Part shown: piece after piece, positions 1 through 7,110 of the stretch
Position numbering within the stretch: the stretch's first letter is position 1
Layout: every line of letters begins with the position of its first letter
NCBI GenBank assembly: GCA_964542855.1
Contig: CAZIWJ010000050.1
Span: 1-18,355 of the forward strand
Length of the DNA: 18,355 nucleotides
DNA from: CAZIWJ01 sp964542855
Lineage (GTDB): Bacteria; Bacteroidota; Bacteroidia; Cytophagales; Cyclobacteriaceae
Direction of reading: 5' to 3'
Notes under the pieces: generated by a model
What the model was told of the DNA's origin: nothing
The model's database searches: none
What the model saw: the letters and a program-made list of their open reading frames with translations, nothing else
Program-made: the position numbers and the translations under genes

Positions 1-6
1 TCCTTT

Positions 7-124
7 GGTTACGCATAACTTCTCTTTGGTTACGCATAACCGTTGCATTATTTTAAGCTACGACCCTTTGGTGAACAATAATCGAGGCCTGGTCACGGGT
101 AATTAAGGCCTGGTGACGCATAAT
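7..124. repeat. Degenerate 21-bp tandem repeat array
   Basis: Five copies of a 13-base core, best form GGTTACGCATAAC, begin at 7, 28, 70, 91 and 112. All spacings are 21 or 42 bases, so the period is exactly 21 with one decayed unit near 49. The first two copies are identical over the core; later ones drift (GGTGAACAATAAT, GGTCACGGGTAAT, GGTGACGCATAAT). The core is nearly palindromic (GTTA/TAAC around CGCA). Read in frame 2 it gives a seven-residue repeat, LVTHNxx, broken by a TAA at 104-106. It may start left of the window. From memory, short 21-23 bp intergenic tandem repeats of this look occur in Bacteroidota genomes; that link is unverified. Confidence 0.7.
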
Positions 125-168
125 CGTTGTAATATTCAAAGCCACGTTTTCGATGTCTGGCACGCTGA

Positions 169-190
169 CCCCCTGATCAGGGAGGGTTTT
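169..190 (+). terminator. Possible hairpin terminator with short T tract
   Basis: A perfect 12-base palindrome CCCTGATCAGGG (171-182) lies in a C-rich/G-rich context and is followed by AGGG and TTTT (187-190). It could end a plus-strand transcript entering from the left. The stem is short (four base pairs around a four-base loop, more if a bulge is allowed) and the T tract is only four bases. A palindromic protein-binding site is equally possible. Confidence 0.25.
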
Positions 191-505
191 AATGGAAAAA
201 ATATTCGGGTTGATGCTGTTTTGAAAAAACCGGGTTAAATACCTTAAAATTTACGGCCGCCCTCTCGATGCGTTTTCCACTTATCCTGTATGCCTGGGCG
301 GGAGAACTTGTTTGAAATGGGGTAATGATTACCGTCGGAAATCTTTTCCTGGTTATCATAAGCCGCAAAAAAGGATTTATCATTCAGGTGAACGACGCTG
401 ATAGCGGGGTAAATATTCTTAATAATCAACCGGAAATGCGTATCTAGCGTTGTGCCGGAAACTGTCCGGTAATTATAAAATCGAGTTAGATTTATATTGC
501 TTATT
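191..505. other. Gene-poor stretch upstream of the hydrolase gene
   Basis: No convincing gene. A minus-strand reading frame is open from about 513 to the stop at 244 and has ordinary-looking codon use, but it has no ATG (only a TTG at 429) and overlaps the start of the hydrolase gene, so it may be a gene remnant. Just before the hydrolase, TAGATTTA (487-494) matches seven of eight bases of the Bacteroidota -7 consensus TAnnTTTG. It lies only 11 bases from the ATG and has no TTG at the right distance, so no promoter is called. Confidence 0.4.
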
Positions 506-2107
506 ATGCCTGCTTATTTATTAAAGTTATCTATATCTATAATTATTATTTTCCTGGTCGGGTGCCAGCCCGGGCAGAAGAAGGAATTATCAGCTGCTCA
601 TTCCGGGTCGAAGAGCCCTTCCGTCCCGGTAGCTACCGGCCCTTACATTCCGCCGGTATTTGAACAAGATAACCGGAAGCAGCAGCTCCGGTCTGTTGCC
701 CCGAAACTGAAAGAATTGATGGTGGAGCATGCCAACGAGCGCCACCTATCCGGCGTAAGCTGGGGCATTGTAGTAGATAACGAACTGGTGGTGGCAGACG
801 CTTACGGGTTGGCTAACCGGGAAGAGGAAATTCCTGCTTCAACCGCATCGGCCTTTCGCATTGCATCCATGACCAAGAGTTTTACGGCCATGGCCGTCAT
901 TAAGCTTCGGGATGCCGGGAAGCTGTCGCTTGAAGATGAAGTTACCCGCTACCTTCCGGAAGCCGACAGTTTGCGCTACCTGACTACCGATGCACCCCCC
1001 ATTAAAATAAAGAACCTGCTCACCATGACTGCCGGCTTCCCGGAAGATAACCCCTGGGGCGATCGCCAGCTCGAGGAACCGGAACAAATGCTTTCCGATT
1101 TAATGAAGGCTGGAATATCTTTCAGCAACGTACCCGCTTACGGGTACGAATACAGTAACACCGGTTTTGCCATGCTGGGCCTGCTTGTTCAGCGGGTTTC
1201 GGGCATGCCTTACGAGGAATACATCCGGAAGGAAATTTTTATCCCCCTGGAAATGAATAATACCCGGTGGGAAATCGATAACGTACCCAACGAGGAACTG
1301 GTTATCGGTTATCGTTGGGAAGATGGGAAATACAAAAAGGAGCCGATGCTGCATCACGGCATTTACGGGGCAATGGGCGGAATCATAACAACCATTGAAG
1401 ATTTCAGCAAATACGTGAGTTTTCACCTTTCGGCCTGGCCGCCAAGAAGCAACGAAGATAACGGGCCGGTTAAAAGAAGTAGCCTCAGGGAAATGCACAC
1501 CCCGCAGTTTTCCCGGCTCGATGCCGATGCTACCAACTGGAACGGTAATCCGTGCCCGCAACTGGTCGGTTATGGTTATGGCCTGCGAATTAACAAGGAC
1601 TGTAAAGGCACTTTCCAGGTGGGGCACGGCGGTGCTTTACCCGGTTTTGGCAGTAATTACAAATTTTACCCGGAACTGGGTATTGGTTTTATGGCATTCT
1701 GCAACCGGACTTACACCTCGCCCTGGCCCTGGGAGAAAATACTGCCCGTTATTTTTCAGGACCTGGACCTCAAACCCCGTGAGCTTCCGGTATCAGCTGT
1801 TTTAAAAGAGCGAAAAGAACAGGTAGTAAACCTGTTGCAAACCTGGGACAATACGCTTGAAAAAGACTTGCTTGCCGAAAACTTTTACCGGGATCGCTCC
1901 CGCGATAAACGGATTGAAGAAGCCGAAAAAATGTTGAAAAGGGTGGGTGATGTGCAGGAAGTAACGGCATTAAAGCCCGAAAATCAACTTCGGGGGTCCT
2001 TCAACATCAGGGGTGCAAACGGTACCTTGCACCTCTACTTTACGCTAACGCCGCAACCTGAAGCGCGGGTACAGCGGCTGGAAATAGCGTTCGACCCGTT
2101 ATCATAA
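506..2107 (+). CDS. Serine hydrolase, beta-lactamase/D-Ala-D-Ala carboxypeptidase fold (class C-like), lipoprotein
   Basis: A 533-residue member of the serine beta-lactamase / penicillin-binding-protein superfamily (MEROPS S12-like). The three catalytic motifs are in order: S121-M-T-K124 (nucleophile Ser, general-base Lys), Y216-S-N218 and H374-G-G376. The N-terminus is a lipoprotein signal with a hydrophobic core and lipobox LVGC, Cys20 being the lipidated residue, so it should be anchored in the envelope, followed by a Ser/Pro-rich spacer. The ATG at 506 is preferred over the in-frame TTG at 497 because it gives a standard signal peptide. About 100 residues follow the catalytic domain, as in many esterase or peptidase members. 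The family includes esterases, D-amino-acid peptidases and beta-lactamases; the substrate cannot be read from sequence. It is transcribed toward the minus-strand cluster and does not look like part of it. Confidence 0.93.
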   Translation: MPAYLLKLSISIIIIFLVGCQPGQKKELSAAHSGSKSPSVPVATGPYIPPVFEQDNRKQQLRSVAPKLKELMVEHANERHLSGVSWGIVVDNELVVADAYGLANREEEIPASTASAFRIASMTKSFTAMAVIKLRDAGKLSLEDEVTRYLPEADSLRYLTTDAPPIKIKNLLTMTAGFPEDNPWGDRQLEEPEQMLSDLMKAGISFSNVPAYGYEYSNTGFAMLGLLVQRVSGMPYEEYIRKEIFIPLEMNNTRWEIDNVPNEELVIGYRWEDGKYKKEPMLHHGIYGAMGGIITTIEDFSKYVSFHLSAWPPRSNEDNGPVKRSSLREMHTPQFSRLDADATNWNGNPCPQLVGYGYGLRINKDCKGTFQVGHGGALPGFGSNYKFYPELGIGFMAFCNRTYTSPWPWEKILPVIFQDLDLKPRELPVSAVLKERKEQVVNLLQTWDNTLEKDLLAENFYRDRSRDKRIEEAEKMLKRVGDVQEVTALKPENQLRGSFNIRGANGTLHLYFTLTPQPEARVQRLEIAFDPLS

Positions 2108-2225
2108 AACAACTGGTTCTTGTTCACCGGGAACAGGCCAGGTTGGTAATACACTATTTCGGGCCGTTCCTGACGGATGAAAGCGATAAGTTTTAGTTTA
2201 CTTTTCATTTGAATAGCAAAGGTTA

Positions 2226-2936
2226 ATGGCTGAATCTGCTGACCATTTCAAAAGATTATACTTTGCGGGTATCCAGCGATCCGCTACCAATTATTTTCAA
2301 CAACTGGTTGAAAAAAACCTGGCAGAATATACGCCTGTTAACGATAAATATGCCCGTTGCCTTCCCCTGCACAAACACTTCCGCCTGCACGATTATAAGT
2401 TTTTAATCCCCGAGCCCAAATATTATAACACTTTTCATTATCCCGATTTCAACTCTTTTCACGAGCACGTAAAAGAACTATCGGGCAGGGAAGCCAATAA
2501 GTATTTGGTTACTGTTAAAAATCCGTACAGCTGGTACCTGAGTTACGATCGTTTTGCCCGGAAGAATGACTTTTATCGCTCTCGTAAAGACCTGAACTCG
2601 CATTTTGTTTTCGATTACCTTCATTATTACGAAAAGTGGGCCGACTTTAGCCAGGAGGCTCCAGACAAGGTGAAAATTATCCGGTATGAAGACCTGATTC
2701 ACGACCTGCCGTCTGCAATGAATGAAGTGGCTGAATTTACCGGTCTGCCGCCCGTCCTCCCTGCGTACGAAAATGTAGAAAAGGTTTCGATGAGCCGCAG
2801 GTTCAATGCGTCCCGGCTGAAGTACTACAAGAACCAGACGTACAGGGAACTGCTGCCGGAGAGAGATAAAAAGGTAATCAACCAGATTCTTGGAGAGGCA
2901 TTTTTTAATCGGCTGGGGTATGATATAGAAAGATAA
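2226..2936 (+). CDS. Sulfotransferase-family protein
   Basis: A 236-residue, apparently cytoplasmic protein with the layout of PAPS-dependent sulfotransferases. Near the N-terminus a strand followed by GIQRSATN (residues 15-22) fits the 5'-phosphosulfate loop, usually R-S-G-T, with Ala replacing Gly. Around residues 95-110, 'VTVKNPYSWYLSY' fits the 3'-phosphate-binding region (R/K-x-P followed by a conserved Ser). 'IIRYEDL' near 155 is the family's typical strand-plus-YEDL. No signal peptide is seen. The ATG at 2226 follows AAAGG, a plausible ribosome site. The 118 bases before it hold a hairpin but no T tract, so co-transcription with the hydrolase is possible. The acceptor is unknown (glycan, lipid or small molecule), and the Ala substitution leaves catalytic competence open. 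Confidence 0.8.
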   Translation: MAESADHFKRLYFAGIQRSATNYFQQLVEKNLAEYTPVNDKYARCLPLHKHFRLHDYKFLIPEPKYYNTFHYPDFNSFHEHVKELSGREANKYLVTVKNPYSWYLSYDRFARKNDFYRSRKDLNSHFVFDYLHYYEKWADFSQEAPDKVKIIRYEDLIHDLPSAMNEVAEFTGLPPVLPAYENVEKVSMSRRFNASRLKYYKNQTYRELLPERDKKVINQILGEAFFNRLGYDIER

Positions 2937-2974
2937 ACCACCCTTTTTTCAGGAATATGGATTGGGGTGTTTTT
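2936..2974. terminator. Candidate bidirectional terminator between convergent genes
   Basis: This lies at the meeting point of the plus-strand sulfotransferase gene and the minus-strand cluster. AACCACCC (2936-2943) pairs with GGGTGTTT (2965-2972): five base pairs, one mismatch, then two or three A-T pairs around a loop of about 21 bases. Five T follow on the plus strand (2970-2974), and a T-containing arm follows on the minus strand. The large loop and interrupted stem make it a modest candidate. Nothing stronger was seen between 2937 and 3035. Confidence 0.35.
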
Positions 2975-3035
2975 GCATCTCACAACTGAATTTCCGCATC
3001 CGGTTAATTTAAGGCACGGGCATCGGGAGGAAAAA

Positions 3036-4493
3036 TTACTCCTCTACACCGGTTAGTTCCGGAGGCGTGAGGTATATGTAGTGATCGGTAAGTGGCACCG
3101 GTTTCGCTTCAGCATACAGTTTATCTCCATTTACGGTAGACCATACGGCCTGGTAAGTTGGTATTGTTTCTTTGTCGTAAACCAGGTGAACGGTTTGCAG
3201 GGGCAGGGTTTGGTCGGTGGTAAATTCCTGGTTTACCTGCGTCTTTTTTCCAAATTGCCGGATATTAAATATCACCCGGACCTGTTGCATCCTGCTGCCC
3301 GACAAGGATGCTTCCAAATCGATATTGGCCCTGGTTATGGTCCGGTTAGCCTCCTGCGATGTAATATCCAGCGACCTGGACCAGTTGTTACGGGTTTCCC
3401 AACCTCGAACAATTTTTTCACCCGCAAGGGTATATTCGGTAACCCGGAAACGGTAGGGCTCTGCCATTAGAACGGCGTAAGGAAACTGGATTGGGACCGA
3501 ACTGATATCGGGCTGGCTTTGCATAAAACGTTGTGGCGGAAGGGTAATTGGCCTGCCATTTACGCTGGTGGCTTCAATTTCAACAGATTTAATGGCCAGT
3601 TCAGGGCGGAGTTGATCGGAGAAGTCGTAACAGCGAACCTCGAGCATGGCATATCCGGGAGGAATGCCCTGGTTAATGTCGAGCTGGCGGGTGGCATCCG
3701 GCCACTGTTCGGTATCGATGTAAATGGGGAAAGCATCAGATTTAATGGCCTGCAGTACCGGAAGGGTATCGGGCCTTGCGTTCTGCAGGGTTTCCTCCAG
3801 GTCTTCGTTGGCCTGCCTTACTTCTTGCCCGGGACCGGTTATTTCCCCGGACGCGTCGTAAGGAGTAAGCAGGTTGGCGTAGAAGGCATAGCCGAAACTA
3901 ACGCTAAGGTTTCCCTCTTCTACCTGTTTCCAAAGCAACTGAGCTTCATGATTTTCCAGGCGCAAGGTAAACGTTCGCTCGGTCCAGAAGCTGTAGCGAC
4001 TGCTCTCGCCCCGGCGGCCCACGGCCTGTAAGCTACTGGTGCTTCCGATGCGTTGGTACTTGCCATCCGATTGGCCTACACCACTCACTAAAAAACCTTC
4101 TATATTCTGAATGGGCAGAGGACGGAAAATTCCGTTGGTATCGCCCACTTTTTCTTTAATTTCCCTGAGGGTGAGCCGGTCGAGTTCGGGCAGGTTAACG
4201 GTAAACTGCACCAGGTTCATAAACCGGGTTTCACCCTGGTCGCCGGTGGCCGCCGTTCCGGTGTACCGCATCTGCAACAACTGAAACCGGGGCTGGCCGT
4301 CTGATTCGGTGGCTAGTTGTAAATTGGCCGGGGAGTAGTAGTACAGGTGGTCATTTTGGTGATCGGGGTAAATCGTGTGTTCTTCGTAGCGAAGTAGGGG
4401 TTTGGCCAGTGGCTGCGCCAGAATGGGAAAGCAGATTAATAACAGCAGGCAAAGCGTAATATTCATTTTTCCGTTAATACGAGCTGCCCTCAT
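3036..4493 (-). CDS. Secreted YYLP-module protein (divergent subfamily A)
   Basis: About 485 residues, last gene of the minus-strand cluster. It has a signal peptide (Arg/Lys n-region, Leu-rich core, cleavage near ILAQ). 'LYYYSPANLQL' (about 50-60) and 'DGQPRF' reproduce the YYLP motif, and a later 'LRPLPI' resembles the subfamily B 'PLP' site. A middle block ('LLWKQVEEGNLSVSF') matches the 'GAKILHASFQTPTPDMSVSF' region of the 641-residue paralog. The C-terminal third is beta-rich and ends in a hairpin like the other members. It lacks the paralogs' CxxC and is the most divergent member. The ATG at 4493 is chosen because it gives a charged n-region; 4466 is an alternative. The frame stays open up to an ATG at 4775, but that start would bury the signal peptide about 100 residues inside. 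Function unknown; probably periplasmic or cell-surface. Confidence 0.85.
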   Translation of the reverse strand: MRAARINGKMNITLCLLLLICFPILAQPLAKPLLRYEEHTIYPDHQNDHLYYYSPANLQLATESDGQPRFQLLQMRYTGTAATGDQGETRFMNLVQFTVNLPELDRLTLREIKEKVGDTNGIFRPLPIQNIEGFLVSGVGQSDGKYQRIGSTSSLQAVGRRGESSRYSFWTERTFTLRLENHEAQLLWKQVEEGNLSVSFGYAFYANLLTPYDASGEITGPGQEVRQANEDLEETLQNARPDTLPVLQAIKSDAFPIYIDTEQWPDATRQLDINQGIPPGYAMLEVRCYDFSDQLRPELAIKSVEIEATSVNGRPITLPPQRFMQSQPDISSVPIQFPYAVLMAEPYRFRVTEYTLAGEKIVRGWETRNNWSRSLDITSQEANRTITRANIDLEASLSGSRMQQVRVIFNIRQFGKKTQVNQEFTTDQTLPLQTVHLVYDKETIPTYQAVWSTVNGDKLYAEAKPVPLTDHYIYLTPPELTGVEE

Positions 4494-4814
4494 CTTTAAA
4501 TCGGCACCCGCGATACAAATCCTGGTGTGCGGAGCGGAAGAGGAACTCCGGGTCGTTTGAACGGGAAAGCCCGGGTATCGCTTAAAAGCGGAAGTTTCTT
4601 GAAATTCACTGTAAGAGATGCCTTTACTGTACTTCGAGAAAACAGCCGCAAGGTTAGTTACCTGGTGGAAAATCAGGGTACCTAATTTATTTCTCGAATA
4701 AAACTTACCAACAGCGGGTGCGTGCTGTTTTACCTGGGTAGTAACTATTCGTTTATCGGGTGTTATTTCTTTCATAATACAACGTTAAGCCGGGATTCCC
4801 CGGGGTACTTTTCC
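4494..4814 (-). other. Intergenic leader with uninterrupted frame
   Basis: This 321-base gap separates the 759-residue gene from the last cluster gene. Its minus strand is stop-free in the frame of the downstream gene from an ATG at 4775, and the first codons (M-K-E-I-T-P-D-K) look like a real start. The stretch has no match to the paralogs and precedes a signal peptide. It may be a 5' leader, a small fused or decayed gene, or chance. A small CCGGG/CCCGG hairpin (4790-4803) has no T tract. Confidence 0.4.
4682..4711 (-). promoter_or_regulatory. Candidate Bacteroidota-type promoter
   Basis: On the minus strand a TTG (4711-4709) is followed after 19 bases by TAAATTAG (4689-4682), seven of eight matches to the -7 consensus TAnnTTTG used by Bacteroidota primary sigma factors. 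It could drive the last gene separately, with a leader of about 180 bases. A match this short can occur by chance. Confidence 0.22.
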
Positions 4815-7094
4815 TCATTCTTCGGCCAGCAGTTCGAAGTGTTCTTTAATGGTTTGTTCCCCGATAATAATGAAGAAGTTATCGCCGTTTATCCACTCGG
4901 AAAACAATGTTTCCCCGTTCGGATTAATCATGACCAGCTGATACTGGAAATCAGGGGTTTCCCCATCGTTGAGAAATAATTCGCCCCCGGTTATCGACTG
5001 GCTGTCCTGATCGATGGTAATGATCGGAAGCAGTACTTCCGACTTCCCTTTCGGATCGCCCTGTACTGATTTAATGATCATTTTCAGGCTTGCTGCCCCT
5101 GAGTACGCCAGCGGGCTCAACACCTCCACCTCAATTTCATTAACCCGCGAGCCTGCCGTTCCGCCCATTACTTTTTCTTTAACCGCGTCGTTGCAGGAAG
5201 TACAGGGCAGCAGCTGGTAATTCACCCAGACCTTGTTAATTAAGTCACCCTGGAGCAGGGCAGCCTTTTCACTTTCGGTGAAGTCAGCAAAATAACTGCC
5301 CGGTTCAACCGAATACGTATCCAGCGGAATAGACTGAACGCGGTAGTTTTCTTCCTGCTGCCTAATTACCACCAGTTCTTCCGTGCGAATGGGGTAATCC
5401 GTAGGATTTTGAAACCCGTTGAGTAAGGCGGCAGCGCTGGCGTATTCAATGGGTCCGTAGGTAGAGGGGTTGTTCACCTTCATTTTTAGGGGAATGCTGA
5501 TTAGCCGGTCCGATTCATTATAAGGTAGGAACTCTACGTTTCCACTGATGCCTATGTTGTTCATCATGGCCCCAATGAGGTCATCGACTCTGCGCTCCAT
5601 TTTCCAGGATACAATAATGGGTTCCAGGAAATCAGTATGAATATTTGTACTGATACTTTCTTCATCTACGTCGAAATTATTCAACGCATTTCCAAAGTTT
5701 ACCTTCGGGGTATCTTTAAGCGGTAGTGGACGTAAAACGATTGCTTTTCCTTCCTTTTTACTTAATAATTTTTCTACTACCTCAATATCATCGGCAGAAA
5801 TATTCGGGGTTAGTTCAGCGGTAATAACCACTTCGCCCCGACCGTCATCGTTGGCCGATAAATAATAAATGTAAAAGGAATATTCACCACTGGCCTTTTC
5901 CCACTTCAGGTTGTAGTTCCTGGGCAGGTAATACAACACCGATACATTTTCGTTCCGATCGGTATAAACCTCCCGGAATAAATTCAGCTTGCGAAGCAGC
6001 GGTTCGGCATCACCCAGCATTGCACCCAGGTCTTTACCCAGTTCCACATCAGGGCCCAGTGGGTCAAGGTCTTCTGCGGCAGCGCTTTCTTCGGCTGATT
6101 CTTCGGCAGCATTCAGACGAACACCCGGTTTGAAGGGTACTACCTGCAAGCTGCTGAAATTTTTCAGGGCACTAATTTTTGGCTTGATTGCACTGGTAAT
6201 TTGCCGGTTGGCAATTACTGACTTATCCAGGACCACCGGCTTCAGCGGGGTGCTGTTCTGCATTTTTTGCAGTGCTAACACGTTGAACACCACATTTTCG
6301 GGAATGGGCTTACGGTCCTGGTTAAACACCGTCCAGTTGGGCCTGGCGTACCAGGTTCCGGTGGTACTGGTGTTATACTGGTTTTTATACTGCTGGGTAG
6401 TAAAAAGTTGCAGTCGGGAAGCATTAGTCAGGTCGCGCCGGTTCATGAGCGAAACGTGCCGGCTAGAATATTTCGATCGGCTGCTGGCAGTAACCGTGTG
6501 AGTAAAAGCATTTCCTTCAATTTGATTCCATCGCGAAGGCACTTTGCCTTTTTTCAACACCAGTACGTTGAACGTTGTGCCCAGCGGCATTTTGCTCCTG
6601 TTTTCGTTATAAATTTTCCATTTGTTCCCGTTGTACCAGGCCCCTACCGGCGAGGTGTTGTACTTTCCGTACCGCTGGGTAACAAAAAGCAGGGCATCAG
6701 CATTAGCGTTGGTTAGCTGGTGGTCGAGGGTAGTGATATGCCCACGGGTGTTATTCGCCGATGTTTTATGTACGGCAACATCTTCCAGCGTTCCGGGTGG
6801 AAAAGCAAGCACATTAAAGCGGGTATTCAGCGGCATAGCCGCCCGGTTCTGGTTGAAAATTTTCCATTTCCCCCCGGAGTACCACACCCCTACTTCGTTT
6901 GGATTATACTTTCCAAATACCTGGGTAATGATTACCACTGCTGCGGGTTTGCCATTCAGTGCCGGGTGGTCGATGGTAGAAATGTGCAGTTTTGTATTTT
7001 TGTCGTTAGTGGAGTGAACCAGTAATTCCTGGGCAGAAGAAAAAACCGTGTTTACCAGTAGAATAATTGTGAAAAATAATATTCGATAGCTCAT
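4815..7094 (-). CDS. Secreted YYLP-module protein (subfamily B) with three N-terminal DUF7452-like repeats
   Basis: A 759-residue protein. Signal peptide at residues 1-22 (core 'ILFFTIILLVNTVF', cleavage near SSAQ). Residues 24-275 hold three copies of a roughly 75-residue repeat containing 'GxWYxxxKWxIxNxNRxxMP' and 'FNVL'. A linker rich in Ala, Glu and Asp follows (about 328-355). The rest (about 365-759) is homologous along its length to the neighbouring 477-residue protein. It has 'LYYLPRNYNLKW', a 'GRG' turn, a helix, 'LRPLPL', then a CTSC motif, 'SRVNEIEVEVLSPLAYSGA', and a C-terminal beta hairpin ending 'IIIGEQTIKE'. The ATG at 7094 is preferred over 7127 because it gives a clean signal peptide and avoids overlapping the upstream gene. 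A repeat-bearing fusion suggests this subunit is the one that binds something outside the assembly (inference). Confidence 0.88.
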   Translation of the reverse strand: MSYRILFFTIILLVNTVFSSAQELLVHSTNDKNTKLHISTIDHPALNGKPAAVVIITQVFGKYNPNEVGVWYSGGKWKIFNQNRAAMPLNTRFNVLAFPPGTLEDVAVHKTSANNTRGHITTLDHQLTNANADALLFVTQRYGKYNTSPVGAWYNGNKWKIYNENRSKMPLGTTFNVLVLKKGKVPSRWNQIEGNAFTHTVTASSRSKYSSRHVSLMNRRDLTNASRLQLFTTQQYKNQYNTSTTGTWYARPNWTVFNQDRKPIPENVVFNVLALQKMQNSTPLKPVVLDKSVIANRQITSAIKPKISALKNFSSLQVVPFKPGVRLNAAEESAEESAAAEDLDPLGPDVELGKDLGAMLGDAEPLLRKLNLFREVYTDRNENVSVLYYLPRNYNLKWEKASGEYSFYIYYLSANDDGRGEVVITAELTPNISADDIEVVEKLLSKKEGKAIVLRPLPLKDTPKVNFGNALNNFDVDEESISTNIHTDFLEPIIVSWKMERRVDDLIGAMMNNIGISGNVEFLPYNESDRLISIPLKMKVNNPSTYGPIEYASAAALLNGFQNPTDYPIRTEELVVIRQQEENYRVQSIPLDTYSVEPGSYFADFTESEKAALLQGDLINKVWVNYQLLPCTSCNDAVKEKVMGGTAGSRVNEIEVEVLSPLAYSGAASLKMIIKSVQGDPKGKSEVLLPIITIDQDSQSITGGELFLNDGETPDFQYQLVMINPNGETLFSEWINGDNFFIIIGEQTIKEHFELLAEE
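6270..7025 (-). repeat. Three tandem protein repeats of about 75 residues
   Basis: The repeats lie at about 7025-6801, 6776-6555 and 6506-6270 within the 759-residue gene. Each has 'H-x-(T/S)-x-x-(D/N)' near the start, a hydrophobic strand ending in T-Q, a 'KYN' or 'QYN' turn, 'G-x-W-Y', a Trp-containing strand, 'N-(Q/E)-(N/D)-R', 'M/I-P' and a closing 'FNVL'. Copies 1 and 2 are closest; copy 3 is more diverged. They resemble, from memory, the domain named DUF7452, which also occurs in tandem; I could not run a profile search. Confidence 0.8.
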
Positions 7095-7110
7095 AAGTAG
7101 ATTGTTTACA

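Noticed and set aside
7..124. CRISPR array
   Set aside because: The period is only 21 bases with a 13-base core, the intervening bases are also related, units drift, and no cas gene is present.
2119..2137. CTTGTTC/GAACAGG hairpin after the hydrolase gene as a terminator
   Set aside because: Seven pairs with one G-T wobble, but no following T tract. It may be chance.
4436..4493. Lipobox in the 485-residue protein (LLIC)
   Set aside because: Ile rather than Gly/Ala/Ser precedes the Cys, and an ordinary cleavage site (ILAQ) follows.
4790..4803. CCGGG/CCCGG hairpin as a terminator
   Set aside because: Five base pairs with no T tract on the transcribed side.
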